64,000 nucleotides of DNA from Yamagishiella unicocca (lineage: Eukaryota; Chlorophyta; Chlorophyceae; Chlamydomonadales; Volvocaceae). The notes beneath the pieces were generated by a model. That model did not search any database, had not been told where the DNA came from, and saw only the letters and a program-made list of their open reading frames with translations. Location of the stretch: contig BDSL01000004.1 of assembly GCA_003116995.1 (NCBI GenBank), forward strand, positions 1,364,001-1,428,000, given 5' to 3'. Shown here one piece after another: positions 31,970 through 43,556 of the stretch (positions are counted from its first letter, which is position 1; the number at the start of each line of letters is the position of its first letter). A program made the position numbers and the translations under genes.

Positions 31970-33462
31970 GCTTGTTCTGTTGTAATCCACCAACTGTAAA
32001 TAGCCAGTGGCCGAGCGAGCTTTGTGAAGATGCCGAGCACATGTCGAGCACGCTCTGCCCTTTTTAACCTCGTGTCCGAACCTTTTGGACAGTGTACCCA
32101 CTCTCGGTAATTGCGCCACACGGCACCAAATGCCTCGACACGCGGCGTCACTCGGCAGGGTTATTTAACGCCGATTTTTCTGCGGACTACGGTGCGCGGC
32201 GTTTGATCGTATGTTGTACGGTCGTGACAGAGGAATACATTGAAGCAACTTACCTTTATCTAGTGTGGACGAAAGGTGTGTGTAGCGTGATATGGTAACT
32301 GCTGTAGCGGGATGTGTTGTGGTAGTCAAGGTGGTTTTTTCGAGCAGCAGAGTTTTGGTGTCTGTCCCGTGCGCTTATACGACATGCAACCCACACCAAG
32401 GAAGTGTCCTTTGGCGCGTTGCGTGCCGCGCCTGTGTGCTTTATTCCGTGCGTGCCGATGTATCACTGACGCAGGCTGATGCCTATCGGAAAAGCAAGGG
32501 GCCTTACATTGATACGCTAGCGTTTCCTGTGCAGATAGGTAAATTGTCCTAATAAGATAGATTTCGCAGATAAGTAAGGGTTGGGCGACTTATAAAGAAG
32601 AATGCTGTTGAAATCTTGCTGTTAAATTCCGCCGGTGTTGGAGTCGCGCTGGGACTCCAGTGCTCAGGTTACCGGTATGTGAATCTGTGTAACCTAAAGA
32701 AAGCTGAATCCTTAGGCATTGGCTTTGACGACGCTCTCGACAGCATTCGAATCTGTGCGTCCGTCGTAGTGCAACCCCTCCAACCTTCATCATCGCCGTC
32801 ATGCAGTGCAGCGCACTATGCACTGTCACGGCAGCCAGATTCACGAGGATTCACAGATACGGCTTTCACGCAAATTGCCAACACAAGAATGGCTGGGGTT
32901 CATCGCTGCCTGGATAATGTTGGTGTTTCCTAGTGCGCCTCTGGGCGCCTCACACTGGGCGCCACTGGGCCTGAATGGCATCGCTGCCCTTACTACAACC
33001 GCCTCCATTTATTTGAAATTACATCCTTCAAAACTGAACGTTGACCGCCGCCAGAACATGTTACAACACAAATCTTGACGCTCCAATTCCGGTATGCTCT
33101 GCTGCCCGGTATGCTCTGCCCGTTTCCGCCCGCCGTTTCCGCCCGTACTACATACGGTTGTCGAGTGGCTGAGCTCTTGCGCGACACCCGTCCCTACCCT
33201 CCTCATTCTTCCAAGGTTGTAAAGACGGGTCCGTCTTCTTAGTGAAGCATGTGGTCGTTTTCTTTTCGGTTAGAGTGGAATGCAAGGGCCTGTGGAGGAT
33301 GCACTTAAAGTAGCATGCAGCGCCACCGGAAATGTCAGCATGATAATAATGCCAGCAGCGCAATACTGCCCAATTTGTCGACTGTTAGTGCGGGGAGCTT
33401 CTTGGGGCCAGCTACGTGGGAGTTTCCGGTGGTAGGCCTCGGCGTACCCACGGGTACCTGGG
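31970..33462. other. Unassigned AT-richer stretch
   Basis: The left end holds the likely 3' UTR of the GFY remnant. A plus frame ending at 33078 contains a hydrophobic piece (FIAAWIMLVFPSAPLGAS, then LGLNGIAALTTTA), but it has no start, splice or family support. The rest shows no motif. Confidence 0.35.
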
Positions 33463-35480
33463 GTGTGTTCCTTGTCGGGAACCCGCTGTTTTGCACACCT
33501 GGATAGCCCCCTGCACGCCATCGCGGTAAAACGCCACGGTGACGACTGGTTCATAATCGACTCACAACGTACACAACCAACAGCCATCGACCCAAATCAA
33601 TGGCCGCAGTTGGCAGGGTATGTTTACTACCTTGACAACACAGATATCCTTGATACGAACTCGATGCACGTCGACATCAGAGGTGTGCAACCCCCACCAA
33701 ACTGGCGCACCCGGAGAGACATGGAAACACAGGTGGAGGCACCAATCCCTCACCAACGCCCAAACCCAGGGCAGGTGGGGCCCACCCGACGAGCACGCGG
33801 CGGCCCGCAAGCGCACCCTCCGGGGCAACACCACCATCAACACAAGGCCCAGAAACCCGTACCTAGATGTGTACCCCCCAGGTCGGCACATCATCCAAAT
33901 AGGCACCCGTGTGCCCCCCGCAAACAGCCCCACAACCGGCACGGACAACACGGCCTACGCGTATGACCCCCACGGGGCGTGCGTGGGGCGCCTCACACTC
34001 GCACGGCTACACCTCCTCCATGTACGCTGGCAGCACGTGAGGAGCCACACGCCCGAGCTCCACCGTAGCCTCACTGCCCAGGGCGGATTCGAAGAAGACG
34101 TGGTCCGACTCCTGCGCAGGAGCCAAATAGGTGCAGACGGCAAAAGAGGCAAGTCTACACCCCGCTCGGAAACCATGCTCAATGACCACCTAAGCGCACA
34201 CCTAGTACGTGCCCTGCGCAACCTCAAGGCAGGAACCGTGACGGAACGCTTCGCCTCCCCACTCAACAGCCGTGGTGACACCGACTGCTATTTTAGCCGC
34301 CATAGTGAAGATCAGCTCTTCGGGGCATGCCCTCAGCTGGGCAGTCGCAAGCGCTGAAACAGTGGCAGCGTCCCCTGAGCCCACCGTCACACTCGTCGCC
34401 CTCCAATACGATCGGACGGGCCCATACTCGCACCTCGTCGAGAGCCCACTTGTCCACCGCCTTGCCCAACTGCGAGAAGGCGAGATGTCCAGCCTTAGGA
34501 CAGGCGACGGCACGGGCGACGACGCCACGCGATACGCACGCGGCATCGACATCCTGTTGGTGGCCAATGACACAGGACTGGACGCCTTCAACAATTGTGC
34601 CTGGAAACAACTGCGCATGACCCTGACGCACAGTGGACCCGGCGCGCACCAACTGGCCCCCACGCGTATACCACGAAAACAAGGCGAACCCGACAAACGC
34701 TGGTGCTGCTGGAGAGCAATGAAGAGGGCAAAGGAACTCCGCACACACCCGCCCAGCGCGCCGTCGCTTACCACATGCGTCGAAGTGATGGACACGCCAG
34801 AACGCCTAAAGGTGGACTTCCCAGCTGTTTCGGGCCTTCAACTCGATCCTGAAAACATAATTTGGACCGACGGAAGCTGCTTAAAGCCTAGCGTGGAAGG
34901 AGGGCAGAATCGCATCGGAGCCGCCTACTACAAAGCTGGAAAGACAATTCACGTAAACCCAAACGGTACCGCCTATACAAACACAATTCAAAGAGCCGAG
35001 CTGGCAGCCATTAGGGCCGCACTCGCCGACCCTGAGGTGCACGAACAAGGCCGCGTGACCATAGCCACCATTAGCATGGCCTCGCTCTACCTAATACGGC
35101 GTGCAATTAATGCGCCAGACAAGCTGCACATCTGCAAGCACAGGGCAATTCTACTGTCGATAGTCGACCTGCTCCGAAACTACGTCCATGCCGGCACTGC
35201 CGTGCATCTTATGCATGTGCGCAGGACTCCACGGGAACGAAATGGCGGACGCGGAAGCCACGGCCACGGCCTCCGGATAAGTCGCTGCTGACGTAGCAGA
35301 GGCAGCTGATAACGAGGCATACCGCCACATCCACTGGGCGGCACGCACCAAGGACAGGTCCTTTGTCCCGGACCTGAACAGGGGACTCCTAAAACACCGG
35401 GGACGAACAGCGGCTACACTTCTAATGACCCCGACTCGACAGCACGTTGGCGGGAGGCTGCCCCCGAGCTCTCAGCACGC
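33463..35480 (+). mobile_element. 5'-truncated, frameshifted non-LTR retrotransposon (LINE) remnant
   Basis: Coding similarity jumps between the three plus frames, so the element is dead. At about 33510-33640 a papain-like/OTU-type protease C-terminal half is visible (HAIAVKRHGDDWFIIDSQRT). It is followed by a 200-residue region without a known domain. At about 34855-35280 there is an RNase H domain: TDGSC and AELAAI are kept, but the third acidic position reads TISMAS instead of a T-D-S form. The last part (GNEMADAEATATASG) is in another frame. No reverse transcriptase remains. RNase H plus a cysteine protease suggests the RandI/Dualen-type elements of Chlamydomonas, but this assignment is inference. 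The remnant ends near the tandem repeats at 35520, possibly its 3' tail. Confidence 0.6.
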
Positions 35481-35519
35481 TTCAGCAACGCGTATCTGAC
35501 CACACAGCGCATGGGCCAC

Positions 35520-35890
35520 GCCGGGTACCGTGCACGGAGCCATGGAGGCATGCACGGGCCGCGAATAGGCATCGCACGCTCACAATCATGAGTGAACGAC
35601 TTGAATACATGTATAATGAACATTCTGACGCTGTACAGTGACCCGGATCAGCTGTCTGCGGGCTGATTGGCGCTCGTGCACGCTTTTTACCGGTACCGTG
35701 CACGGAGCCATGGAGCGATGCACGGGCCGCGAATACGCATCGCACGCTCGCAATCATGAGTGAATGACTTGCATACATGTATGATTAATATTTTCCCGCT
35801 GTACAGTGACCCGGATCAGCTGTCTGCGGGCTGATTGGCGCTCGTGCACGCTTTTTACCGTGCACGGAGCCATGGAGCGATGTATGCACG
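35520..35890. repeat. 160-170-bp tandem repeat, about 2.3 copies
   Basis: ACCGTGCACGGAGCCATGG recurs at about 35528, 35694 and 35857, followed each time by a GATCAGCTGTCTGCGGG block. Units are 163-169 bp. It directly follows the LINE remnant and may be its 3' end. Confidence 0.8.
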
Positions 35891-36049
35891 CAGAGGCAGC
35901 GCACGCCCACGCCCATAGATGGAACAATTTACATATAAATATTTATATTATTTCAACTTATTAGAAGCCTGTTTCATGGCCTTTTTTGCAGTGCATGCAC
36001 GTAACCGGCTAGCGGGCAATTCACTTGTGCAAGCACGTAACCGGCGGCT

Positions 36050-36400
36050 AGCCGGTGTGTTCTTACTGCCTCAGACCAAACATCCTGACCTCCCACTATG
36101 CATACTACGTAAATACTATCTACAAGGATACATAACACTGTACCGATGCCCTTCCTGGCACTACCGGCAAGAAAGCGCACGAAGTACCAACCTGTACAAG
36201 CGGGCCCACCATGCATGCCCAGCAGAAGCAGATACCTACGTACCTACAAACCGTCTATTGTTTACAATACGTACGCATATCTACCTGACGCAAACCTCAA
36301 GATGCTCGCCAATCCCTATAAGCCTCATGTGTTCTTGCGCAAAGGCCTCCGCATCACTGATAGGTAGGCCCAGCACCTTCTGCCATGCGCGGCGAGCAAC
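36050..36400 (+). repeat. Left arm of an 8-kb-spaced inverted duplication
   Basis: This arm is nearly identical to the reverse complement of about 44415-44930. Shared words include CAAGATGCTCGCCAATCCCT and GCGGCGAGCAACC. The distant arm carries an extra block of about 150 bp. Confidence 0.85.
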
Positions 36401-36404
36401 CGTA

Positions 36405-36600
36405 CGGTCATGACACGCACCGTGTTTCCCCCAATAACCCCGTGTTCCCAACGATTTCCGGCCTAATATCATTCGCAGGATGTCCGGTACCCCAGAATAC
36501 GACGGATAAGAGCATTTCGATGTGTCCGGACAACTCGCAAGGGCGGGAACACGGCCTAAAAGGCTGGGAACTAACACGGTCATGACACGCCACATCAGCA
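36405..36600 (-). repeat. Diverged single copy of the 168-bp satellite
   Basis: GGGAACACGGCC, CCGTGTTCCCA-like words, GTCATGACAC and GGATGTCCGGTACC occur in satellite order on the opposite strand. This shows that the family is dispersed as well as tandem. Confidence 0.6.
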
Positions 36601-37229
36601 TCAGCATAGTGTGGCCCACGGTGACATCCGACAACTCCCTTAATAGTTCCAGCTCTTTGGCTTGCTGGCTTGGCTGTCGCATGCGCACAAGATTGGCTGA
36701 ACCAGTCGCGCCTTGGCGTAGGGCTATGCCAGGGTTCCGCAGCATGATCGCCGGCGGGAATTCGAGGTGCACAATCCCTCCCGCTAATTTGCCTAAAGAG
36801 TGGTAAATATGTTGAAAGGAAGGATTTTAAAGTGCTCTGGTGAAAAGCAACTATGTGGGCTATGTCAGCTCTAAAGCCCCGCTCGCAAAAAAAGTACTTG
36901 GCCGGGACCAAGTACTATAATTTTCCCTCCAGTATCGAGGCGCTGATGCTACCATTTTGTATGAAACGTTCTTATGTCAAAATTACTTCTAAAACGCGGA
37001 ACCGTGCTACGTGGAGTACGGGCCAGCCTGAACTATTTGGCGCTAAGTCGGCTAAACTGCCTCTAAGCCTTCTACGTTTCCACTTGAGCAGGATTTAGAC
37101 CAAAATCGCGTTCTAAACCTTAAGTGGAAATAGGCTCTAAGTATATTTGTTGACGTAAGAGTATTTAAAATTTGCATGTGAATGGTTATGAAGGCGTAGC
37201 AAAGCGTGCTCGTCTTGTCTCCCTGACGT
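36601..37229. other. AT-rich stretch, nothing recognised
   Basis: There are no motifs or credible open frames. The words TAAGC/GCTTA recur around 37040-37140, recalling the palindrome region at 47 kb. Confidence 0.35.
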
Positions 37230-37740
37230 ACCGTGTGCAAGTACCGGGGCGGCTGTGCCAGTATCGTGTGCACGCACCGGGGCGGCTGTGCCTGGCAGGG
37301 GGCAGTGGGTTTCCGGGCCCGAACGATAGTATGCTCCAGAGCACGCTTTCCACGGGTTTTGCCCTGTGTGCTCCAGATGTGCTAGGTGTGCGAGGCGGTG
37401 CTCTGTTCCGCACCAATTTGACGCCACTCATGTGTTTATCGTGTGTGTGCACTGGGGCGGCTGCGCCTGGCAGGGGCCAGTACATTTTCGTGTCCGAACG
37501 AAAGTGTGCTCCTGAGCACACTTGGCACAGGTTTTGCCTGGTGTGCTGCATTGTGAATGTTGTACGCGAGCGCTTCGCACCATTGCAAGTGTGTGTGGCA
37601 CTATACGATTATTTATGTGCATTTCGTGCTTAGGGAGGATGTGCTTAGCGAGCAAAAATAACGTGTGCTCTGGAGCACGTTTTCCACGAGAACCCGTTGG
37701 AAATTCAAAGTGCTCCAGAGCACACTTTCCACGGAAACCC
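37230..37740. repeat. Degenerate tandem repeat with GTGCTCYRGAGCAC palindromes
   Basis: A unit of roughly 176 bp (GGGGCGGCTGTGCCTGGCAG and then GTGCTCCAGAGCAC, TTTCCACGG) is present at about 37270 and 37450, with shorter pieces at 37661 and 37710 in both orientations. Each copy has a 14-bp palindrome-like core. Confidence 0.7.
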
Positions 37741-38104
37741 ACTGCAGTAAGGAGAACAAGAAGGAATATGAATAGCATATTTTAAGAGCTTGGGATTTAT
37801 CTTAGAATGTGCATCGGAGGACTATGATGATTACTTGATTGCCGGCTGCTGGTTCAGCTCATCGTGACACTCTGCGTCTTCAACTCCCGTAGTAAACCAG
37901 TACAGAAACCTGTGATATATGTGACGTCGAAAAGCATGCCCGGTTCGCAAATACCAAAAGACTTCCGAATAATTTAGCTAATTACAAAAGAGGCCTGTTA
38001 CCTCTGGGCCCAGCCAGACCGTTGACGGCAGATGACCTCAACTGCCTCCCAGAAGTCTTCGGCTTCGACTGGCCAGATAAGGAAGATGCAGCGTAGGGGT
38101 GTCC

Positions 38105-38293
38105 ACGATTATTGAAGGCGCGTCCACTAGTGTCGAAGGCGCATCCACTAGCGCTGAAGGCGCGTCCACTAGTGCTGAAGACACGTCTTCTAGGGCTGAA
38201 GACACGTCCACAAGGGTTGAAGGCGCGTCCACTAGGGTCGAAGGCGCGTCCACAACGGCTGAAGACGCGTCCACTAGAGCTGAAGACACGTCT
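38105..38293. repeat. 21-bp minisatellite, about 9 copies
   Basis: The unit GAAGGCGCGTCCACTAGTGC (plus one base) changes to GAAGACACGTC forms. Being a multiple of three it is open in several frames (for example EGASTSA repeats), but no flanking gene structure supports coding. Confidence 0.85.
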
Positions 38294-38380
38294 CCACAAA
38301 GGGCACGAATTCTCAAGGCCCCTATTGCTTTCCTGTAGGTAGGTGTACGAACTGCACCGCAAGAACGAAAGAGGAGCGCC

Positions 38381-38430
38381 TCGCCAAGCAACTGGTCAAG
38401 GGCTAACACCCTTGACCAGTTGCTTGGCGA
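38381..38430. repeat. Perfect 22-bp inverted repeat with 6-base loop
   Basis: The arms begin TCGCCAAGCAACTGG and end CCAGTTGCTTGGCGA around the loop CTAACA. The word CTGGTCAAGGG then occurs a third time at about 38431. The structure would form a very stable stem in RNA or DNA. Confidence 0.9.
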
Positions 38431-38774
38431 CTGGTCAAGGGTTTTAGCCGTGCTAGGGAGCTCATGGCAGAACTTGGGGAACGGTGAGTGATTTTACAGG
38501 GGAACGTGCGGCACTACCATGTTCCGTGTTCTAGTACCTACCATGTTCCATTCATGCAGAATGAAGGCGGAGGGGCTTCAGCTCCCGCAAGGAAACACCT
38601 CAAATCCTCGGGACACCCCGCTTGCTGCTGCGGCCAAGGCAGCCTCCGAAGGGGCGGCGGGGGCACATACATGCCTCCCGGCCTAGCATCAAGGTGAGGT
38701 TAGTAACAAGGCTTTGGTGAGCTTCCCTGTTTGCCTATGTGGTTTTTTGTGTGGTGGCGGTGTGGCTGTGACGT

Positions 38775-39320
38775 TTGTTAAAGCACAGACGCGTGCCAGA
38801 AAAAAGCCATCCATTGCTCATCATAGATCTTTACCAACCACCTGTTCTTCCCGACCAATTCTGGCAGGGCCGGCCACCATGGACACGTGCATACCTGGGG
38901 GCCCTGGAGCAGTACAATGTCCTGAAGCCACTGGTCGAGAGGCCGGAGACAACCTATGAGAACACAAGGCTGCGGCGGCAGGCACGGAAGGAGCTGAGGG
39001 ACGTTGAGGCCCGTCTTGCGCAGATGGAAGTCGAACACGGGGTAACCAGTGGGCAAATAATAGCAAGGCCTACCAGGATAGATGCGGTCTATGAACGAAA
39101 GGCGCATGAAGTGGCGAAGGCAGAAGTTGTTGGGACGGCATCAGCAGCATCCATTGCGGGTTACGAGGATAGGCTGGCCCGTAGCGTGAGCGTCCTTGCG
39201 CTTATGCAGCAGCAGAAGCCTGCAGAGCAGGTACCTCGCAGTCGCATAAGCTTGCCCTGGGAGAAGGATGCTTCCTTTTCTTGGGATGTATCTTCCCAGG
39301 ATCACTTTGGGCAGTTATAG
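38775..39320 (+). CDS. Open frame of unknown function, probably an exon or remnant
   Basis: About 181 codons are open to a stop at 39318-39320, without a credible ATG at the start. The translation is hydrophilic, with LLIIDLYQPPVLPDQFW near the start and a probable coiled coil around RRQARKELRDVEARLAQME. The composition is protein-like and unlike a shadow frame, but I recognise no family. An acceptor-like CAG precedes it. It may belong to a transposon or a gene whose other exons are lost. Confidence 0.35.
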   Translation: MLKHRRVPEKSHPLLIIDLYQPPVLPDQFWQGRPPWTRAYLGALEQYNVLKPLVERPETTYENTRLRRQARKELRDVEARLAQMEVEHGVTSGQIIARPTRIDAVYERKAHEVAKAEVVGTASAASIAGYEDRLARSVSVLALMQQQKPAEQVPRSRISLPWEKDASFSWDVSSQDHFGQL

Positions 39321-39360
39321 CGGCGGTGCGAGGAGGAGGGCAATCTGGTACTTGTTGTAA

Positions 39361-39717
39361 CGGTTACAGCAGTGGGTTCCAGACCAAGAGGTAGAACCAT
39401 CGGGCACATCGCCTGACACTGAGAAAGACGGAGGAAACAAAGACCGACATGCACGGGAACAAAGGCAAACCACCAGCAGAACACCAAATCGACAGGCCGT
39501 AAGCACACAGAGCAGCAGCCAGTACGTACCCCCAGGGGGGATTTGCACTAGAGGCTCCCCTATCACGCAGGAACTGACCACCAACCAACCTAACAGCCCA
39601 ACAACCGACGAACCAGTGAAGCGCCGCAACGATGCAATCATCGGAACCAGCCGCCTCTCATCCCAAAAGGCACGGACCCCTAGCAGGGCTCAACGCGCAT
39701 ATAGAGCCAGAGTGTAA
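39361..39717 (+). CDS. Second open frame without start, unknown
   Basis: It follows the previous frame by one stop and runs 118 codons to TAA at 39715. It is very hydrophilic, Thr/Ser/Gln/Arg-rich, with PVKRRNDAIIGTSRLSSQKA near the end. It has no ATG and no domain. It could be a disordered part of a mobile-element protein. Confidence 0.22.
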   Translation, partial: RLQQWVPDQEVEPSGTSPDTEKDGGNKDRHAREQRQTTSRTPNRQAVSTQSSSQYVPPGGICTRGSPITQELTTNQPNSPTTDEPVKRRNDAIIGTSRLSSQKARTPSRAQRAYRARV

Positions 39718-40045
39718 GGAGCACGGGAAACCCCGCTCCCCACGCAAGACAACCCGGGCCGATCACGAATCCACCAGTACCTCAGCCGGTCCTTGACAGT
39801 AATAGCTGCAGTAATAGCCGCCACGCAGGACTACAACATCCCAGACGACGCACGCACGTAATACAATTTCTACGTACAGCAGTGAGCGAGCACCCCTTCA
39901 CAGTGGCAGCTTGCAGCGCGGCATTCATTGACGACATATCAGGAAATGAGGAAAACGCTCATTTATGTATCACTGCTGCTGATCCTGCGCTGCTAAGGAT
40001 ACAACTTCTACAGCACCTAGGTAGGCACGCCACTACTGGGCCGTC

Positions 40046-42746
40046 TTATAAAAGTAGAGCAAACAGGCAGGCCAGCGCAGCCAAGAGGCTGACCAGCAGT
40101 GATGACGCAGGCATGATGGTGATGGCATTGCCGCCATTGCCGGAGTTGGCAATGGGCAACTTGGTTTCGGGGTTGCTGCTATTGCCGGATTGGGTACCAA
40201 TGCCGGATTGGGTACCATTGCCGGATCGGGTACCATTGCCAGATCGGGTACCATTGCCGGATTGGGTACCATTGCCGGATTGGGTACCATTGCCGGATTG
40301 GGTACCATTGCCGGATCGGGTACCATTGCCAGATCGGGTACCATTGCCGGATCGGGTACCATTACCAGGTCGGAGGTTGCTGTCATTGCCCTCACCCTCT
40401 TCCTCGCCCTCACCCTCTTCCTCGCCCTCACCCCCTTCCTCGCGAGGAGGGGGAGCGCCCTCACCCTCTTCCTCGCGAGGAGGAGGGAGATCGCCCTCGC
40501 CCTCTTCCTCAACCTCAACCTCGTCCTTAACCTCACGCCGCATCCACCCTCCCGCACGCGCACTGCCCCAACCTGTCACAGCCGCCGACCCGGCGGAGTT
40601 GTCAATGGGGAAATTGGGTTGGAGGTTGATGTATGTGTCGTACTTTGTGACGTCGGCTACGATGGTGTAGTCCTCGCAAGCAGTCTCGTCCATCACCACA
40701 CACTGGTTCGACGCGGTGTTCACTGCCTTAACCCAACTGCACGGTTTCAAAGGCGCGGGGAGCAAATAGAGAGGAGTTACTACGTTGGGGGGTAGCTGAA
40801 TAATGCAGCCGCCGGGAATGCATGCTCGTCACATCAACCACGAGAGGCACGGCACACGCATCACCCCATATGGGGTGATGGTATGCATACTATCAACCTA
40901 TCTGACCGGTGGCCCCTGCAGCCGAATCCAATCCCCTTCATTGCAACCAATTAACCAACCAACCAACCAACTCATCATGTGGGTCCAGCGCCTGACACAA
41001 TCAACTCACGGTTCGGTTGGGTCGAGCAGCAAGTCGACACCAACATTCGCAGCAACCGAGCACGATCCCGTCCAGGCGCAGCCCAGAGAGGTCTTGCAGC
41101 TGCTGCGGGTCGTGGCCGCGTCACAAGCTTCCATGATGCCCTTGAACCTGTTCACTCCGTTGCACGTCCCGTAGAGTTCAGGGAAGATGGAGAGGATGCC
41201 ACTGCCCTGCGTATCGTGCACATAGGTAATCGAAGGGGCCACGAGCGAGTTTAATTGGGTGCTGGCGGAATGGAAAGGAGCACACCGTGGGGGAGTGGCA
41301 TGAAAACCGGTTATTTATATGACGAGGACAGGATAGCTGATGACGAGGATAGGATATCGCTTCGATAGCTGGCGCATCCCCACCGTTGGGGGAGAGGGTT
41401 GCACCTGTGTGCACGATCCACGGGCGAGCGACATGTATATATGTATGTGCGCCTCGTAAACGGCCGGAGGTAGGGCTATGAGCGAGCGAGGGGGCGAGGG
41501 CGCTGTGCGGGGTGAGAGCCAACTTACTGCGTCTGACTCGCTCAACTTCGCTGAGAGATCGGTGTTAAGAGTCTTATTAAGAGCCCACTTGGGACTGCAG
41601 TCCCCAATGCTCGTAGTACCGGTCACTGTGGCCAGAACTGCGCATGCAGGAAGGGGCGGCAGCCAAGCACGAGGTTTCATGACGTCTTGCCAAGTCGCTA
41701 TCCACCATCCAGCAGCTAGCGCCACCCAACACCACGGCAACAGGCACCGGGACCTACGAGCAGAGGTCGTTTCGATGTACAAGAACTTACCCCAATAGTT
41801 GTTATTAACATCTTGCTGCCAAGCGCAGTCGCTGTTTGCGCCACAGTCGGCTTGCGTCAATATGGTTGTACAAGTATTGGCCAGGTCGGCCAGGGATCCA
41901 GGGCAGTACTCAAGCCCGCGCAGCCACTGTCAGCGGGGTGGGGTAGGGAGCCGGAGTTAGCCACTGTCAGTGGGGTGGGGTAGGGAGCCGAAGTTAGCTA
42001 GATAGCCACTGTCAGTGGTGTGGAGTAGCGAGCCGGAGTTAGCCACTGCTGTCAGTGGTGTGGGGTAGCGAGCCGGAGTTAGCGTGGCGGTGAGACACGA
42101 GTGGAGGTGAGACACGAGCTAAACTGAAGTTGGTGCGTGGTCCCTTGACCTCCAGCGCGTTGGCGGTGCGTGCTTGCTTACTCCTGGGTTAAGGAAGCCA
42201 CGGCGGCCCAGGTTGCACGCCTTGCCGTCCCAGTCGCATGACTGCGCAGGATTGGCGAGGCAAGTAGCGCTTGTATCATGTCCTTCGCAAACCCTGATAA
42301 GGGCGGCGGCACGGCCCAGAAGCCTGCATATGCGGCGGCGGCGAGTAATGTGTGACGTCAGAGGCATGCGGTAAAGACAAGCAGACATTTGCTACACATA
42401 CAGAATAAAAGCTCCAGATTTCAAACGAACCTGCGTGCTGTACATATAAGGAGTACCGCACTCCGATGACTTACTTCTGACTTTCGGTCGCTGGCACGCC
42501 GCTAAGGCTTGAAACAAAATCCACGTTAAGGTCACAGCCAGTGGATGTTACGACGCATTGTGGCGCATCAGTTACATCGGCAGAGAGCAGCATGCGCCCA
42601 ATTGCAGGCCTCAAGTGCCCTAAATTGCTGGACACCTTGAAGGGACGTAATCCAGCAGCCTTGAATGGATATATGTCATGCTTGAAGGCATTTGCCGACG
42701 TCAGGAAGATGCCTATAGCCAGCAGAGCCACTCGAAATGGTGTCAT
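40046..42746 (-). CDS. Secreted, cysteine-rich, GPI-anchored protein with NGT repeats
   Basis: Six exons with coherent phases: 42746-42475, 42323-42182, 41908-41791, 41637-41528, 41206-41010, 40736-40046 (509 residues). Residues 1-21 (MTPFRVALLAIGIFLTSANA) are a signal peptide. Several modules share a pattern of cysteines ending C-x-W-x-G-x-C or similar (SCDWDGKAC, DCAWQQD, GCAWTGSC), recalling PSI-type modules. An acidic Glu/Gly/Pro linker follows, then about ten copies of a six-residue unit GNGT(R/Q)S. The unit offers an N-glycosylation site each time. The last 24 residues are hydrophobic after a small-residue site (IMPASSLLVSLLAALACLFA), as in GPI-anchor signals. I infer a cell-surface or wall glycoprotein; partner unknown. 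The start of exon 5 could instead lie further upstream. A TATA-like word at 42772-42779 precedes the ATG. Confidence 0.72.
40170..40375 (-). repeat. 18-bp coding minisatellite (GNGT-R/Q-S)
   Basis: About eleven copies of an 18-bp unit (plus strand TTGCCGGATTGGGTACCA or with CGG) lie inside the last exon of the GPI-anchored protein gene. The phase is conserved, so length changes keep the frame. Confidence 0.9.
41920..42085. repeat. Intronic tandem repeat (about 40-60 bp, 4 copies)
   Basis: GAGCCGGAGTTAGCCACTG and GTCAGTGGTGTGGGGTAG recur four times with small indels in intron 2 of the GPI-anchored protein gene. Confidence 0.8.
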
Positions 42747-42779
42747 ATTTTAACGCTTTGATTGTAAATGGTTTTTATA

Positions 42780-43556
42780 CCTTAGGCACCGACCGACGCG
42801 AGGCGTTAAGACCGCAGTTGACACAGATAGATCATGCATACGTATACAAGAACCGTTTCAGGGAACGAGAGTGTTGCTGCATTTATGGTAAGGAACAGCC
42901 GTACAGTATCCTACCCTACGTACTATTCTGAACGGGCATTCTGAACGGGCGATTGGCTTCAAGATCCTACGTCATCACTTGTACACGCACCAGTACATCA
43001 AATTAGTGGGACGGAGCTCCTTCCGCACTCGCCATTAATTTGTCCACATCAAATTAGTGGACTGGAACATTTGAGTACGGTACGGAAACAAATAAAGTGT
43101 GACTATATATATATGTACGACACTTCCAGTGCGTGCTCTCACCAGTCACGCTAATCGATTACTCCAGTCAGACTGGCTGGTATGTATGTGGCTTATCCCT
43201 ATGCGAGGATGGGCGTATCAGATATGGGGGGTGCTACAGTAGGCTAACAGAAGCCCTATCATTTTGGCCTATCTATCTATCAGATACCTAGCAATTGGCT
43301 AGCAATAGCTATATATAGCCAGCTACCTAGCAGGGGCGCCCGCGTGCTAGGCGCACCTGCTAGCTTGCTGCTAGGGGCTGCTAGCCTCGCTCGCTGCTAG
43401 GTTATCTGATAACCTCCTGCTACTTATCAGATAAGGATGCTAGGATCGACGGTCGGCTGACAGGTAGGCCGAACGGCTGGACGAGCAGGGTGCCTGCTGG
43501 CTCTTGCGGCTTTTGTTCCCGTACAAGAAATAAGGGTTGCTTTCTTCGTGTGTGTG
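42780..43556. other. Unassigned; GCTAGC- and GATAA-rich
   Basis: No gene. Around 43260-43440 short words TATCAGATA, CTAGCA and GCTAGC recur in many small inverted arrangements. The short plus frame at 42737-42931 has no support. Confidence 0.4.

Noticed and set aside
32806..33078. Frame with APLGLNGIAALTTTA considered as the missing N-terminal part of the GFY gene
   Set aside because: It lies downstream of the GFY C-terminal exons, and the resemblance to the NPAPLGL signature is short and weak.
38099..38362. Frames through the 21-bp minisatellite (about 80-126 codons)
   Set aside because: Open in three frames on both strands because of the repeat period; no surrounding gene structure.
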